The notes beneath the pieces were generated by a model. It was given only the letters and a program-made list of their open reading frames with translations. It did no database searches and was not told the origin of the DNA. Below, piece after piece: positions 11,681 through 24,400 of a DNA stretch of 64,000 nucleotides; within the stretch, counting starts at the first letter, position 1, and the number at the start of each line of letters is the position of its first letter. The position numbers and the translations under genes were made by a program. Source of the stretch: Certhia americana (Eukaryota > Chordata > Aves > Passeriformes > Certhiidae). The DNA is taken from the NCBI GenBank assembly GCA_018697195.1, contig CM031858.1, forward strand, positions 109,616,944-109,680,943, read 5' to 3'.

Positions 11681-14600
11681 TCCATCTACCTAATTGCTCT
11701 CTGTCCTGAATTTTCCCAGAAAGAGAGCCACACCACCTTGAAAAAAGTCTACAGGCAATTTCAGAGCAGCGCCAGTTGCTACGCAGAAGAAAGCAACAAA
11801 AGGGTTACTCTGCCACGCCTTGTTTCACACACACATAAAAGACGATATGTCATGCTGTCAGTAACAAAACGCCTGTGTTCAGGGCAAGGATCTGGCCTGG
11901 CTGTTTTACAGCTCTGCCAATCCCACAGCTTGCAGCTCAGCAGGCTTACTCATTTCCACAGCTGCACCTGGCACCTGAGAAGTTAAACAATCTGGCCACA
12001 CCAGAAAAAAAAGAAAAAAAAAAAAAAAGGAAAGAGCTGAACAGAGAAAGATATAGAGAAAGCAGTTAAGTGAGAGAGAAGAGGTAAAGAATAAGGAAGG
12101 GGGGGGATTATTCCTGCTTGAATTTGTTTAAATTATCTGCATGACAGGAGGCATGGAGAGTCAAAAACAGTTAAACCACACAGGAACAACAATGACTCCA
12201 TTTTTAGAATGCCAAGTGTTTGTTTAAAGTATCAAATCCTGGCGCTAATCTACTCTCCTCAGTTAGAGAATTTCTGCCAGCAAAAAAAATGCAGGTGCCT
12301 GGTCGTGCAAGCACTTCAAAGCTGGTGACTTTTGCAATTCTCTGACTTATTGCAATTCTCCAGTCTCAAGACCAGTCTGGTGGCTAGAAACCCTCTGTGA
12401 TGTGTATAATTTTTTACATGTTATACATGTTTACATTCATTGCCTATTTTGAATAAATAAATGTTATTTTGATATATCCATGCAATGCCCTGATACACTG
12501 CTTTCTACTGGGATCTCTTCCCAAAAAATGAGTGGCATCTGCAACCACAGAGCAGTAAAGAATCTTTAAACAATGCAGAAAAGATTAATGACATCAACAA
12601 CACAAAATATTTGTATAATAGCTTCATGTGAATATAAATGAATTTCAACATTTCATTACTAAGAATATGCACTGGGTTTTCTACCTTAACACCAGTTTCT
12701 GGGGACTGCATTTGTCTCAGTGGTTGAATCACTTGTCAAAAAGAAAAAACTAGAAAAAATTCTAGAAAAAACAACAACAAAAACCAAAAAAAACCCTCAA
12801 TAGTTGTAGACTTAAGCTTGCTTTTGCAAGAAGATGGACTCTGCTGGTGAGATGAAGCATGTCCTTGTCCTCCACCCCAGGGAAGGCAGAAGTTTCCAGG
12901 CACTGCTGTAAGGAAGATTAGTCAGCATGAACAGGGAGTGGCAGGCAGAGCTGGGGGCAAGGCAAGGTCTCAGGGGAGTCATCAAGATCCAGCCACTATA
13001 GCAAGGGTGCAATAGTAACTTTCTAGAACACCTGTGCTTACAACTGTCACTCCAGAGAGCAAACACACTCCCTCCTGACAAAAGTTAGGCAGTTTTAAAT
13101 GATAATTAATTTGCTGTTAAAAGTTTATCAAGAGAATTTAGATAGATGTTTGCACGTTGAGACAATAGCAACCTGGCACATGCCTCACACCTTGAAAGCC
13201 CCTATCCTCACCAGGCCCCAAGAAGGGCTCAGGTGCTTTCATGGTTAGAAGAGCTAATATTAACTTTCTCTTTGTTCTGCAGCATTGGTGAACTCCAAAT
13301 TGCTGCTGTCCCCAGAGGGAAAACAAAGATCTAATGCTCAATGGATCCTTCCATGCAAACTGCGGGGACAGAAGTGCAGCCTGGTTGTGGGAGAAGGAGT
13401 GTTTAGCAGCTGCTAGGTTAAAGTGAGGGGAAGGCAGAAAGAAATTCAGCTTCAGTGATTGCTGACACACTTACTAGCTGTTTTAAAACAAAACTGATAC
13501 TGTTTGACATTCTTTTCGTAACAGCAGGCGAATTATTTTTGTAAAATAGGGATAACAAGTTTTTCATACAAGGCAGCCAAGTTAAAGAGGAAACAAAAAA
13601 CAAAAACAAAACAAAACAACTTTTTTATGATAGCTGAGGTTCTTGTAGGATGTCCGAGACATGTAGCTGACCCACACTCAAGCGATAAGAAACTTAAGAA
13701 CAGACATCTAAGCTCTGGCAAGATAATTTGCAGAAGAGCTCCTGTGCTATTGAGCTCTGGGAAAAGTTAATTCATTTCTCCTGTAAGCACATGTGACTTC
13801 AAAAGGTAAATGAATGCTAAGGATTTTTCAAAAGAAATTAATGTAGGTTTTTACTGCACCATATCATCATTTAAAGTTGGCAAATAGTTGTAAATATATA
13901 TATATTTGTATATATATATATATATGTATATATATATACTATTATCTCATTAACAGTGTGCTGGATCAGCAACAAAAAATTGTTCCAGAATTCCGCAAAG
14001 CAACCTGCAGATTGAGAAGAAAGTTGCAAATCAAGGTTCCTCTCTTACAGCCTTTTGCTGTAAAGAAATACTTAATTAACCATCAGTCTAGGAAATGTAA
14101 TGTGCATCTGAAAGCAGAATCTACTTCTAAGTCAGCAAATTAAAAGGGTTGTAATATGAATGCTCTCCAAGACACGCTCTGCCTCATTTATCTCAAACAG
14201 GAATAACTAAAAAGAAAACTTTACAGTACTTGTATTATTACCATTAGCTGCAGCAGCTACAATGGCTGTTAGACGTGGACCAAAATACACCGCTGTCCTC
14301 AAGACCCTAAAGAAGAGCCTCACAGGATCTCAGCGTGTGCTGCTGTGTGAACATGCATAGTTCTGTGTGGTTATAAAGTGAGAAGTCCAGCGCAGTGACT
14401 CAGTGACAGAACAAAGAAGGCATACAAAAGCCCTTAATACTGTGCATTTCACATATATTGGCTCATTCATTTTCTTTAAATTAAGACAACTATTTTTATG
14501 CAGGGGTATCAGCAAACTCCGTAAATTGCGATATTCTAAGTAAATAGCACAAGCAGATAAATGTTACTTCAGAAAAAATTTTGAGGTAAAGCTCTTCCCC

Positions 14601-14940
14601 TCACGATGGTCATGGAAATTGTAATTGCTGCAACTGATATTATTTATTGTGCACTGCTACAACATGCAATAAAGGTACATAATGTGATTGGAAAGACTTC
14701 CATAAGACTGGTTCCCCTCTCTGACATCAATAGCTTTACAAATAGTATCATAACCAGCAGGTTATGAAGTTACTTACCACAACTGAGTGTGATCCTGGAA
14801 AGATTTACTAGGCAACTGCCTCAAAGAAGAGAGGATGTACAGAACGCACGTTTAATTGTTTCGCCATCATGAAGCATCAGTTATGCCTTCGTAAGCATCA
14901 ATTAATCAGGTGTATCCAGGAAAGATCTTTGCCAGATAAG
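11681..14940. other. Intergenic DNA, no gene seen
   Basis: AT-rich sequence with a poly-A/purine tract (about 12004-12029) and a (TA)n microsatellite listed separately. ORFs are short and unsupported. Confidence 0.65.
13892..13939. repeat. (TA)n microsatellite
   Basis: Alternating TA with two TTGTA/ATGTA interruptions. Confidence 0.9.
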
Positions 14941-14965
14941 ACTAGGAAGGATATGGCTCGGAGCG

Positions 14966-14972
14966 TATAAAA
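14966..14972 (+). promoter_or_regulatory. TATAAAA motif upstream of DSG2
   Basis: A TATAAAA heptamer about 460 bp upstream of the DSG2 ATG, just before the CpG-rich block. It could serve a distal start site. DSG2-type promoters are usually CpG-driven, so this may be chance. Confidence 0.25.
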
Positions 14973-15400
14973 CCTGAGGATTACAGGGAAGGTTGTCCCA
15001 AAAACGCCCACAATTTTATTTCCCCTATAGAGGGACTGCGCTCCCCCCTATCAATTACTCCTTAATGTATCAGTTTGTTATCGCAGCCGCTCTGCGCGCC
15101 TCCTGCACGCTCCGGCTCGCCTTCCTCGGCGGGAGAGGGGCAAACAAACCGCAAACTTTGAGAGCCTTGGGGAAGCCGTGGCGCTCCAAGGGCTGCGCTG
15201 TGCAGCCTCCGCGGGCGGAGCTCGGACGGGACTCGCCGCGGCGGGCCGGGCCGGGCCGGGCGGGGCTCGGGGCCGGCCGCCTCCTGCCCGCTCCCGGCGC
15301 CGATCCCGCCCGGCACACTCCACCCTCCCCGCGGCTACTTGTGCCCCTTCCGCGGGCCGGCGGCATTGCCGCGTTGGGCGCCCGGAGGAGCTGAGCCCGG

Positions 15401-15430
15401 CACGGCACGGCACGGCACGGCACGGCACGG
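15401..15430. repeat. (CACGG)6 pentamer repeat in the DSG2 5'UTR
   Basis: Six perfect CACGG units end five bases before the DSG2 ATG at 15436. The position makes it part of the leader if transcription starts upstream. Confidence 0.9.
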
Positions 15431-15435
15431 AGGTC

Positions 15436-15480
15436 ATGTCGCGGGGCCCCGTGGTGGCGGTGCGGCTGCTGGCGCTGCTG
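15436..15480 (+). CDS. DSG2: DSG2 exon 1 (start codon, signal peptide)
   Basis: ATG at 15436. The exon encodes [15 protein letters not shown], 15 residues as in human DSG2 exon 1, then donor gtgagtg. Phase 0. It is too short to show as an ORF. Confidence 0.88.
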
Positions 15481-18400
15481 GTGAGTGTGGGGCGCTGCTT
15501 TGCCGCGGAGGTTCCTCGGTACCAGGACACTGCCTTCCCACCGGGGTCCCTCGGTACCGGGACACTGCCTTCCCACCGGGGTCCCTCGGTACCGGGACAC
15601 TGCCTTCCCACCGGGGTCCCTCGGTACCGGAACGCTGCTTTGCCACCGGGGTCCCTCGGTACCGGGGCGCCGCCTTCCCACAGGGGTCCCTCGGTACCGA
15701 GCGCTGCTTTGCCGCAGGATGGAGCCGCGGGTGGTACCGCCGCGGGGTACCGAGTGCGGCCGCCGGAGAGAGGTGTTCCCATCGGGACTTGGCAGCTCTC
15801 CCAACTTCGGCTGCATGTGGCTGGGAAAGGGTTTTCTACTCTTTCTTTGGGAAGTAGGTAAAAGCCATCGCCGTTTGCTGCCTGAAAGCAGGTGGTGGAG
15901 GTAGGAAATCCCAACAGGAACGGTATCTGGGATGGGTGCGGTTGCTGAGGCGCCGGGAGGAACAGGAAGGCGAAGAGGAGTTCACATTGTTGCCGTCTTC
16001 ACGTTCAACGTACTTTCTTATACTAGTAAATTGCACTTTTCCTTCTGCGGGAACAGTGCCAGAAGTGAAGATGAATCTAAAAGTTTGGAAGTCTTTATCA
16101 CCTTAGAAAAATTACACCAAATTCTGAACATTTCCTGTACACTACACTTTCTCCTGCCTTTCCCTCACTCTTTTTCAGCCATCAGTCTTTAGATCCTCCA
16201 TCCTATGAAATACTTTTTCAGGCTAAAAGCAACGACTGTCTCATAACAAACTGAACACGAAACATTTGGTTTGTTGGATTTGGACTGATGCTTTCTAGCT
16301 CTTTCTAGCTGGTTTACAGTGCACTCTTCGTTGTATCTGCGGCATTTTCTTTTGCTTTGCACCTTTCCAGGCTGGCAGAACGCCTGCGGAAGTTGGGCTG
16401 CAGCCGCTCAGACAAAGATGAGGGTGGAGGCCGTGCCCTGGGCTGTGCCGGGAGCTGCCGAGCAGCTGGGCAGGGATCAGTAATGGCTTGTTGCATGGGA
16501 GTCGTGACCTTGTTCCCTTAGCTCGGGAACCTGCAAAATCAGATTTGTTATCTGGAGACCTGTTGCCTGATAACTTTAATACAGACATGTGGTTGTGCAT
16601 AAGATGGCCAGCAACAGCTAAACTTGTTTTTACAGCAAGCTGGTAGTTGGGGTTTGGTTGGGTGTTCTATCCTCATTTTGTCCAAATGAATGATGAACAT
16701 GGAGCGCTACTTGTTCAAAAGCTTTTACATATTCTCTCTGCAATACCTGAAGCCACAACATTGTCTGTTTTGGTGGGCTTGCACTGGCTCAGAATGCTCT
16801 TAGTTTTGCCTGAAGAGCATTATTTTTCTCAATCCTCATCATCCTCAGTTTTACCTAAGGCTGGGTCAGGATATGATGTACGGAGAGTCAACTCAGTTTG
16901 GCCTAAAAGCCTCATTGTTGGATAGAGTATTAGAGTGAATAAAGCTGCCTTGGTAGGCTGCTGTCAGAAGAGAAAGAGAGGCACTGCTGGGTTTTGAAAT
17001 TTTGGGGGTTTTTTTCCTAATCTGGGCATTCACGTGGCAAAAATCAAATTTCTTATTTGACAGTATTGGATTAGGATCATTTCTTATGAATCTTAAGAAA
17101 CTACTGAAAAACAAAATTAGTCTACAAGTAGTGTCTTCTCAAAGTGTCTTCTACCTTAGAAACATCAGGAATTATAGGTTCTTCCTCTCCCAGTTTTCCT
17201 GGAAGTATCTCTCAGTGCTCCCTCCCTGCCTGCAGGCTGCATCCCTGTATCATCAGCCCTGGGTACCTCACGGAGGTCATGGCAGGTTTCTCCATGGCAG
17301 GTTTCTCCTGCCACCGACCCTTTTCCAGAAATGTTTGGCTGTGCTGAATGGTGATGCACCCAAAGGGTTGGGCTTGACTTGGAGCATGTCCAGGGCGTGC
17401 AACCAGAGCCATGGGCCTGCCGGGCGGGCATGGCTATTGAGGATTATCAGACTGGGAGGTTTCTCAGTCATTTCTAAAGGGGGTGGACATCATGTCTTCA
17501 ATAGAAAAAATCTTAGAACACTTCCTGCATTTGAGTGAAAGAATAATTGACAGAGATATATGAATCTTACTGTGGGAGTAGCAAAATTTACTTTTTCTTA
17601 GAACCTCTTTCTCAGATTCTACTCCATTGGTGTTTGGGGTGTTAGGCTTAGGCTGTGTATGATGAAATTCAGGCTTGAATATATTAGATCACTGCTGTAA
17701 TGTCAGAGTCAGTAGCAGTTAATTTTCAGAAGTCATAGAAACAAGTTAAATAAAAACCATCACAAAGTGATGCTTGGTTTTATGAACAGAGATGAGCTCA
17801 TTCAAAGCAACTTAGTTTCTGTTGCCAGTAGCATGTTGAAACGTGGTAAAATTATTTACAAGCATTTGTGGATTGATTCGACATCTTAATTTAATTAAAT
17901 TGATATTTTAATAGTTCCAAAAATGAGGGAAATCCCAGCTGTGGTGAGGTCTGAAACCAGCTGAGAAATATATAGGGTCTAGTATTTTATCCATCCTATT
18001 GAACTGAAGTGTTATGTTACTTTTGATAACCAGATTTCAGAAAAAAAGTGAATCTGAGCAAAAGAGAATACAGAACAAAAGCAACCAAAAAAAATTGCAA
18101 TCTAAAGTCACAAAATCCTGTTTTATGATTTTTTTAAGAGAAAGTAAAGAACTGGTATGAGAGAAAAGGCAATGAGTAAGATGTTTGATGGGTTTGCAGG
18201 TACACGAAGGATAGAAGAAGAGGGAATTGTGAAGAAAAAGGAATTACACCCTACAATGAGAGCATTGTCAACATGTTAAAGGAGAGGCTAAGACATCTCA
18301 ATATAGATGTTTAGGTTTCTGTTAAGGTATATGGAGATGCAGAGGATGCTGAGTGCACATGTGTGATTAAATCAGACTGTACTTTCAAAGAAAATCTGAA

Positions 18401-21400
18401 GAGTGTGTGAATCGTATCCCTCCTGGGTGAATCCATGTTGGGAGATGCATCCATCTGCTTCTAGACATTTGATCTGTGGGAACAAGCTAATTGTAGTCTG
18501 AAGGATCCATCAAAACATGGTGTTGGGTTGTCTGCATCAAATGCTTTGCTCTACAAATCCTCCCGTGTTTGGTTTGCAGTATATAATTGCACATACTTAC
18601 AACCATTTGCGCTCAGAGAGAAATAAATATGGACTGGTTTGGGGGCAAGTTGAACAGTGCTCTGATGTCTGTTGCTATTGGCTTTATTTCTGCTGGTCAT
18701 AACGAAAGTTTTGGCACTTAGCTTTCATTTAGACATGTAAATTTGTGTGCCTTACTCTGAAGATCATGCAAGCAGCAATATGGTCAACTTGCAAGGAGCT
18801 AAAAACTAGGACACTAAAATGAAGATGAAAGTTAACAGGCTTTTCATCTGTAGGACTATCTCGGCACCTCCTTAGGTTAGTGAGGCTGAGGGACCTCCAT
18901 CCCTCATTTTTAAGAACAGGATAAAGAGTTGTCAGGGAACATTTGGGTGTAGTTTTTTTTTTTTTTTCCAGGGCCAGGAGATGTACTAGTAGATGACCTT
19001 GGATAGTCCCCCCTGCTTGCTTCTATGAGGTCTTCACATGTTGTCTTCAACAACAAACTGACACTCACAGGAGGTGCAAGCTCCAAACCTCCTTACCCAC
19101 AGCACACGGAAAAGACCGCATTTCTAGGCATTACTGCTTCATGGTGTAGTAAATACAGACACGTACCTTCTTGGTTACTCAGTCTTTATAGGTTTACAGC
19201 TTAAATCTGAGCTTTATGTTGAAAATCTGTCCTTTAGTCACTTCCTGACTACAGATGAACAGGGATTTGGGCAAGAGCAGCCTACCAGTCACTATACATA
19301 GCAGCCACTCCCTTCTTTCCCATGCCCTCTTGTCTGTTCCTGCTGCTTTCCTCTAGTATTTCATTCCAATTTTATTACTTCAGGCCTCAGACTTTTTTTT
19401 TTTTTTTGTAACCACCCCATTTTCTTCTGACCATGTGTTCTCAGGTCTGGTCAACAGGTATCATCAGCAGGTTTTTGAGCCAAGGCTATGATCCACAGCA
19501 AATGACAGAGCTTTCCTACTCTGAGCCATTTAACAGAAGGTAGTTGTAAGATATTTAAAAAAAAATAAAGGCGAAGGGGAGAGTGAAAACTCACATGTTC
19601 AACAGGCAGTAAGTCCTGATGTATTTCACTTGACTTGAAGAAAATGTCACTGTAAAGTGCTTTTCCTCTTATTTAAAATTTTTGGAACATTTAAAAATTT
19701 TTCAATAAAAAGGCTGGAACCCTTTATGTGTTTTTTTCCCCTTGTATTTATTAATCTTGTGCATAAAATTGTCATTCTTAAACATTTCTTGTAGATATCT
19801 TCTAAATCCCTTGTGAGGCTGCCTGTGGACTGTAGATTGAATGATACAAGAGCAAAAGAATTTTTTACTATCTTAGAATTAACCTATAATGTTTTGAGGA
19901 ACATTTGCTACTGTGCAAATAAATTGATTTTTACTTTAACTTAGCTTAATGAAAGATCTTCTTTTTATTATGACTAGTGCAATTTTTTACACATTTTTGA
20001 CATGCATCTCAATGCAAGGTCCGTTTATTCTTGGTCTTCAGGCGCTTTTGTTTATACTGGGTTCTCAGATTTCCAACGCAAGGCAACTTGTTACCACGTG
20101 CCTCTTGTCTGCATTCAGTTTTGAGACAGAAAGTTTTCCCTCCAATTTACCAGTTGAAACAACCAAGGGTGTTTCTTATGACATCTTGATAATTGCTCAC
20201 TTTCCAAAAGAGTTGCAGCTTCTGTGGAAGACCTTGGCTATAAAGCAAAATTCTTCTGTCGCTCTTGCTCTTGCTCCTTTTAGTCATGAAAATAAATTTT
20301 GAAAATCCATACAGTTACTAAAATCAAATAAGACTAAGAACATCCATAAAAACAGCTTGGTGTGAGATCCTGTACCCTTCATGATCCATATCCACTAGGA
20401 AACTTACTACTTGATAATTTTTGTCATCAGAATATATACATTGGGTAAAATACCATTTGAAAAACATTTTGTTGAACAGGTTGAAACAGAAATCTGCTGT
20501 ATTGCTCAACACAGTCTGCTGGATTGTGTGGGTACAAGATAACATCTTTGTAAAAAAAAAAAGAAGCTGTCATCAATTCAGTAATCAAGGCTGAGTCATA
20601 GGGAGAGCCCAGTGAACAGACTAGAAACCAGTCAGAGACTGACTTATTTGAGTAGGAAACCACCTTTTCTGAGCCTGCTTTACCTTAGGCAGTAGTATGC
20701 CTAAGAAAATAATCACCTAAGTTGTAAAATATAAGTAGTAATAATTTTCGGAACAGTAACAGTATTTACTACCTGTACAAAGTTCAAAAGTTTGATTTGT
20801 AGGTTTCCCATATTATAATCGCCTACTTTTTATTTGTGCTGCTTCCCAATACCTACATTTTTTGCAGTTTGAGGGATGTTGTTACTTGCAGAGTCTTTGG
20901 TGCCTGAAGAATAGACATAAACATGGGGTCTCTGATGAGCTGGCTTCTTCCAGCCAAGATTTGTCACCTAACTGAGTCATTCAAGGCCATGCATAGCTGT
21001 CCTGGCCTATCCTGGTGTGTGAAGAGGTGGGCAGTCCCTATACTTTAGCCTGCAAGGTTTTGTCAGAGCAAGCACCTCTGCCTTGTTTAAGTGATGCCAT
21101 TTGTTCTCCCAGCAAGGTGCTAAGAGAGCTGCTTCTGTTGTGTACACTTGAACAGATGTTTGGGTTAGTCCTTACCTTTAAACACCATTTTTCTGATTTT
21201 CTTCTCTGATGTGATTGGTAACCCACCACAGCCACGAATCCAAGGCTCACCCCAAAGAGGGAGCTTCTCCAAAGTGCTGCTGGCAGCCAACACTTGTTTC
21301 CATCAATGGCACATCCTCATCGTTTTGGAGTACTGAAGCATTATTCAGCACTAAAAAAAATGGCTATTTAAAAGTTACTATAAACTCTGAATTAGAAAAA

Positions 21401-24400
21401 AATCACATTGCTTATAATCTGTTTCCTGCTATAAAAAATGTGCCCAACTTAGTTATTATGTAGTTAGATTGTATGTTTTTAATGTCAATGGTTATGGGTG
21501 AATTTTTCAGGAACTGTTACAGATAAATAATAAATATTAATTTATACAGGTCAGAAGCCTTCTTCCTTGTGGCTTTGCTGCTCTTATGAAGCAGGTCACA
21601 AAAGTTAAGTTTTAGTACTGCTGAAGTGACATAGAATTAATAATGACTGTCATAATTTCCATTGCAGATCTGTTTGAATTATGGACATGGGCTCTCCGTG
21701 AAGGTAGGATATAATGGAAAGCTTTTTCTTTAGGATATAATGGAAAGCTTTCGCTTTATCAGTGCCTGTAGAAGGGCTCTCTGAGTAACATGTCAAAGCC
21801 ATGCCTTATTTCAGTTGATAAATGTCTTGAATTTTACCATTTTCTGAAATGTGAAAGCTGCATAATGAATAGAGAAATGAAAGCTGAAAAGTAAGTGAAT
21901 AGATTCCTACATCCATCACCTAGAATGGCATTGAACTTTGAGAAACTTCCCCTAACACAGTAAAAATGGAGATTGCTTTTTTTGAACTCAGTAGATGAAA
22001 AATACTGTGTTTTTGAGTATTTTAATCTGGGAGTCAGCACAGAGAGTAGAAACTAAAGTGGACAGAAGGATGGGGGGTGTCATGCAGAGTGAGGATGAGG
22101 TGTAGTTAAACAGGGATAGCAGAGACATTGGGTGGATTGAATAAAAGCCTGCTCTTCCATGTATTCTGTTTCTGAGAGAAGATTAAATATGCAAGGCAGT
22201 ATTGGTGGGAAGATGAACACAGTGGTAAGGCAGAAATGGTGGTTCAAAACAGCCTTAGTGCCAAACTGCTTCCCACATCTGGTGACAAGCATTTAAATCT
22301 TCCAGAGCAGGTGTACTTTCACCAACCTCTGGTCATGGAAACTTGCTCATATTTTTAAAGCTTGTCTTGCCTAATTCTGTCTTGATGAAAAGACCAGTGC
22401 AGTTTTCCTCTTCATCCAGCTTGAGGACTATATAGCTCTTAGATTGTGACTCAGAAGGCTGATTCTGGGCCATGATTTTGAAGTTACTAGCTATTGAAAG
22501 AGCAAAAGTTGTGCAGAAGTCTTGGCTACAGCAGCAATAAAGCATTTATCTGAAATGACTAAATGTAATGCTGACATTCCATCTTGTATTCTCACAGGTT
22601 TATAATCGAAATGACAGGAGTGGTGTGTTGTCTCATCCCAACAGCCTAGTCAGGCAGAAGAGAGAATGGACAGTCCCTCCAGCTTTCATACGGGAGGAGG
22701 AGGACAATTCCCACAAGAATCCAATTGCTAGAGTAAGCCCAGAAAACAGTTAACTATGCAATACACATAAAAATAGAGATGAAAATGTAAAATAAGAGTG
22801 TGGCTTCCCTAAACACGTGCATGAATATTTCTTTAATTTTAAAGGACTTTTGAATGCCAGTTGAAAATTGACACGTTTCTTTCCCTTACTTTTAAAGCCT
22901 GGTTTCGCTCAGTGACTCATCTTTTATAGTGCCATTTTTCATTAAGCTTTTGGGGAATGCATCATCTTTGAGTTTTTTTCACCCCACCACCCGTGCTCAG
23001 CTGGGGTTGAACCCAGCAGTGAGCATCTGCTGGTGATGATTGGGCAGAATAGAGCATGGTTATGTATATCTGGTTGTTTAGGGAACAGAGCTAAAAATAA
23101 CCAAGGTGTTATCTTTTCTGAAAGTGATGTGTGTCTAGTTCAGCACTACTGTTGAAACCTAAATTCACCACTCCTGCCACTTCAACACATAAAATGATTG
23201 CAGGTGGTTACAAGCTGTTGCCCTCTGCTTGGGCTGCCCCTTGATGGTGATACTGGCACAATACACACTTTTCCAGATGTTTTGAAACTATCTTTCTCTG
23301 ACAGCAGTGGAAGAGTGTAATCTCTAGTCTCTGCAGTCTGTTCTATGTGTTCATCTCTAGGTCTGACCTTTTTTCCCCCCATCCTATCCCTTCTCCAGTC
23401 CTGGTATATTTGCTAGCTGAGGTCTGACCTCCCAGGTCAACTCCCTGCTCCATATGTTTCTTATCTCCCTGCTCCAGATTATCAAACTGAGCATGCAGCC
23501 CTTCCTGCATTCATCTCTACATCTCCACAGTCAAAGGGGTGCAGGGAAATGTGTTAAATATTTATTTTTGTTTGTTCATTACAAGATAGAAAAAATATTT
23601 CGTTGCACTTTTAAATTTGATTTTATCTACTGAGTGATATTTAATTTGTTATATTCCTACTAGATACATTCAGATCTTGAAGATACAGGAATAGTAGTAA
23701 CTTACACTATATCTGGTCAAGGAGTAACAGAACCCCCTTATGGATTATTTGTTATCAATGGAAAGACTGGTGACCTGAACATAACAGGAAGGGTGGACAG
23801 AGAAAAGACTCCAATTCTTCTTGTAAGTTGAATTTTTTTTTTTCTTTAGAGATTACCTCCTGTCAGTTTTTTATTTTCTTTAAATGTATCTGCTTGAAAT
23901 AATACATATATATATATAATGTATTTCTGGATATTTGTGTATAACTGCTTGTATTTATAAGCATATATAATAAGCTTTTATAATATTTAGACTTTGTTAT
24001 ATATAATGGGTGTATTTCTGTTTTGCATATGCATTTCTACATATGACTGTCACTCATTGGATTGGTTTATTGCTTCTGTCTGTATTATCAGGTCCGAGGC
24101 CATGCACTAGATAAGAATGGGGCAAAACTGGAAGAGCCAATAGACCTCCCAATTAAAGTTGTGGACATAAATGACAACTCTCCAGTGTTCTCACATGAAG
24201 TTTTTGTTGGTTCAATTGAAGAATTAAGTGAAACAGGTAACTTTTTTTTGTTCTTTTAGTTTTTCCCAAGATATGCAGGGGGACAAGTGAATATGCACTT
24301 TGGAGTAGTATATCTGCAGTAACAAAGGCACATTGTCTTGCTGACATAAGCCAGGTTATCCATGTGTGAATGAAGGTTTTTATACAAGGCTAAGCTGTGT

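Larger units (their letters stand above)
15060..15480 (+). promoter_or_regulatory. CpG-rich DSG2 promoter and 5'UTR
   Basis: A sharp rise in G+C and CpG density from about 15080, including repeated GGGCCGGGCC, a GGGCGGGG Sp1-type box at 15258-15265 and a pentamer repeat just before the ATG. This contrasts with the AT-rich DNA on both sides and marks the DSG2 promoter. The start site cannot be fixed from sequence. Confidence 0.7.

Noticed and set aside
15070..15914. Long antisense and sense ORFs (up to 278 codons) over the DSG2 first exon
   Set aside because: They arise from the stopless 35-bp repeat and CpG-rich DNA. Several frames are open at once, and the peptides are simple repeat translations.
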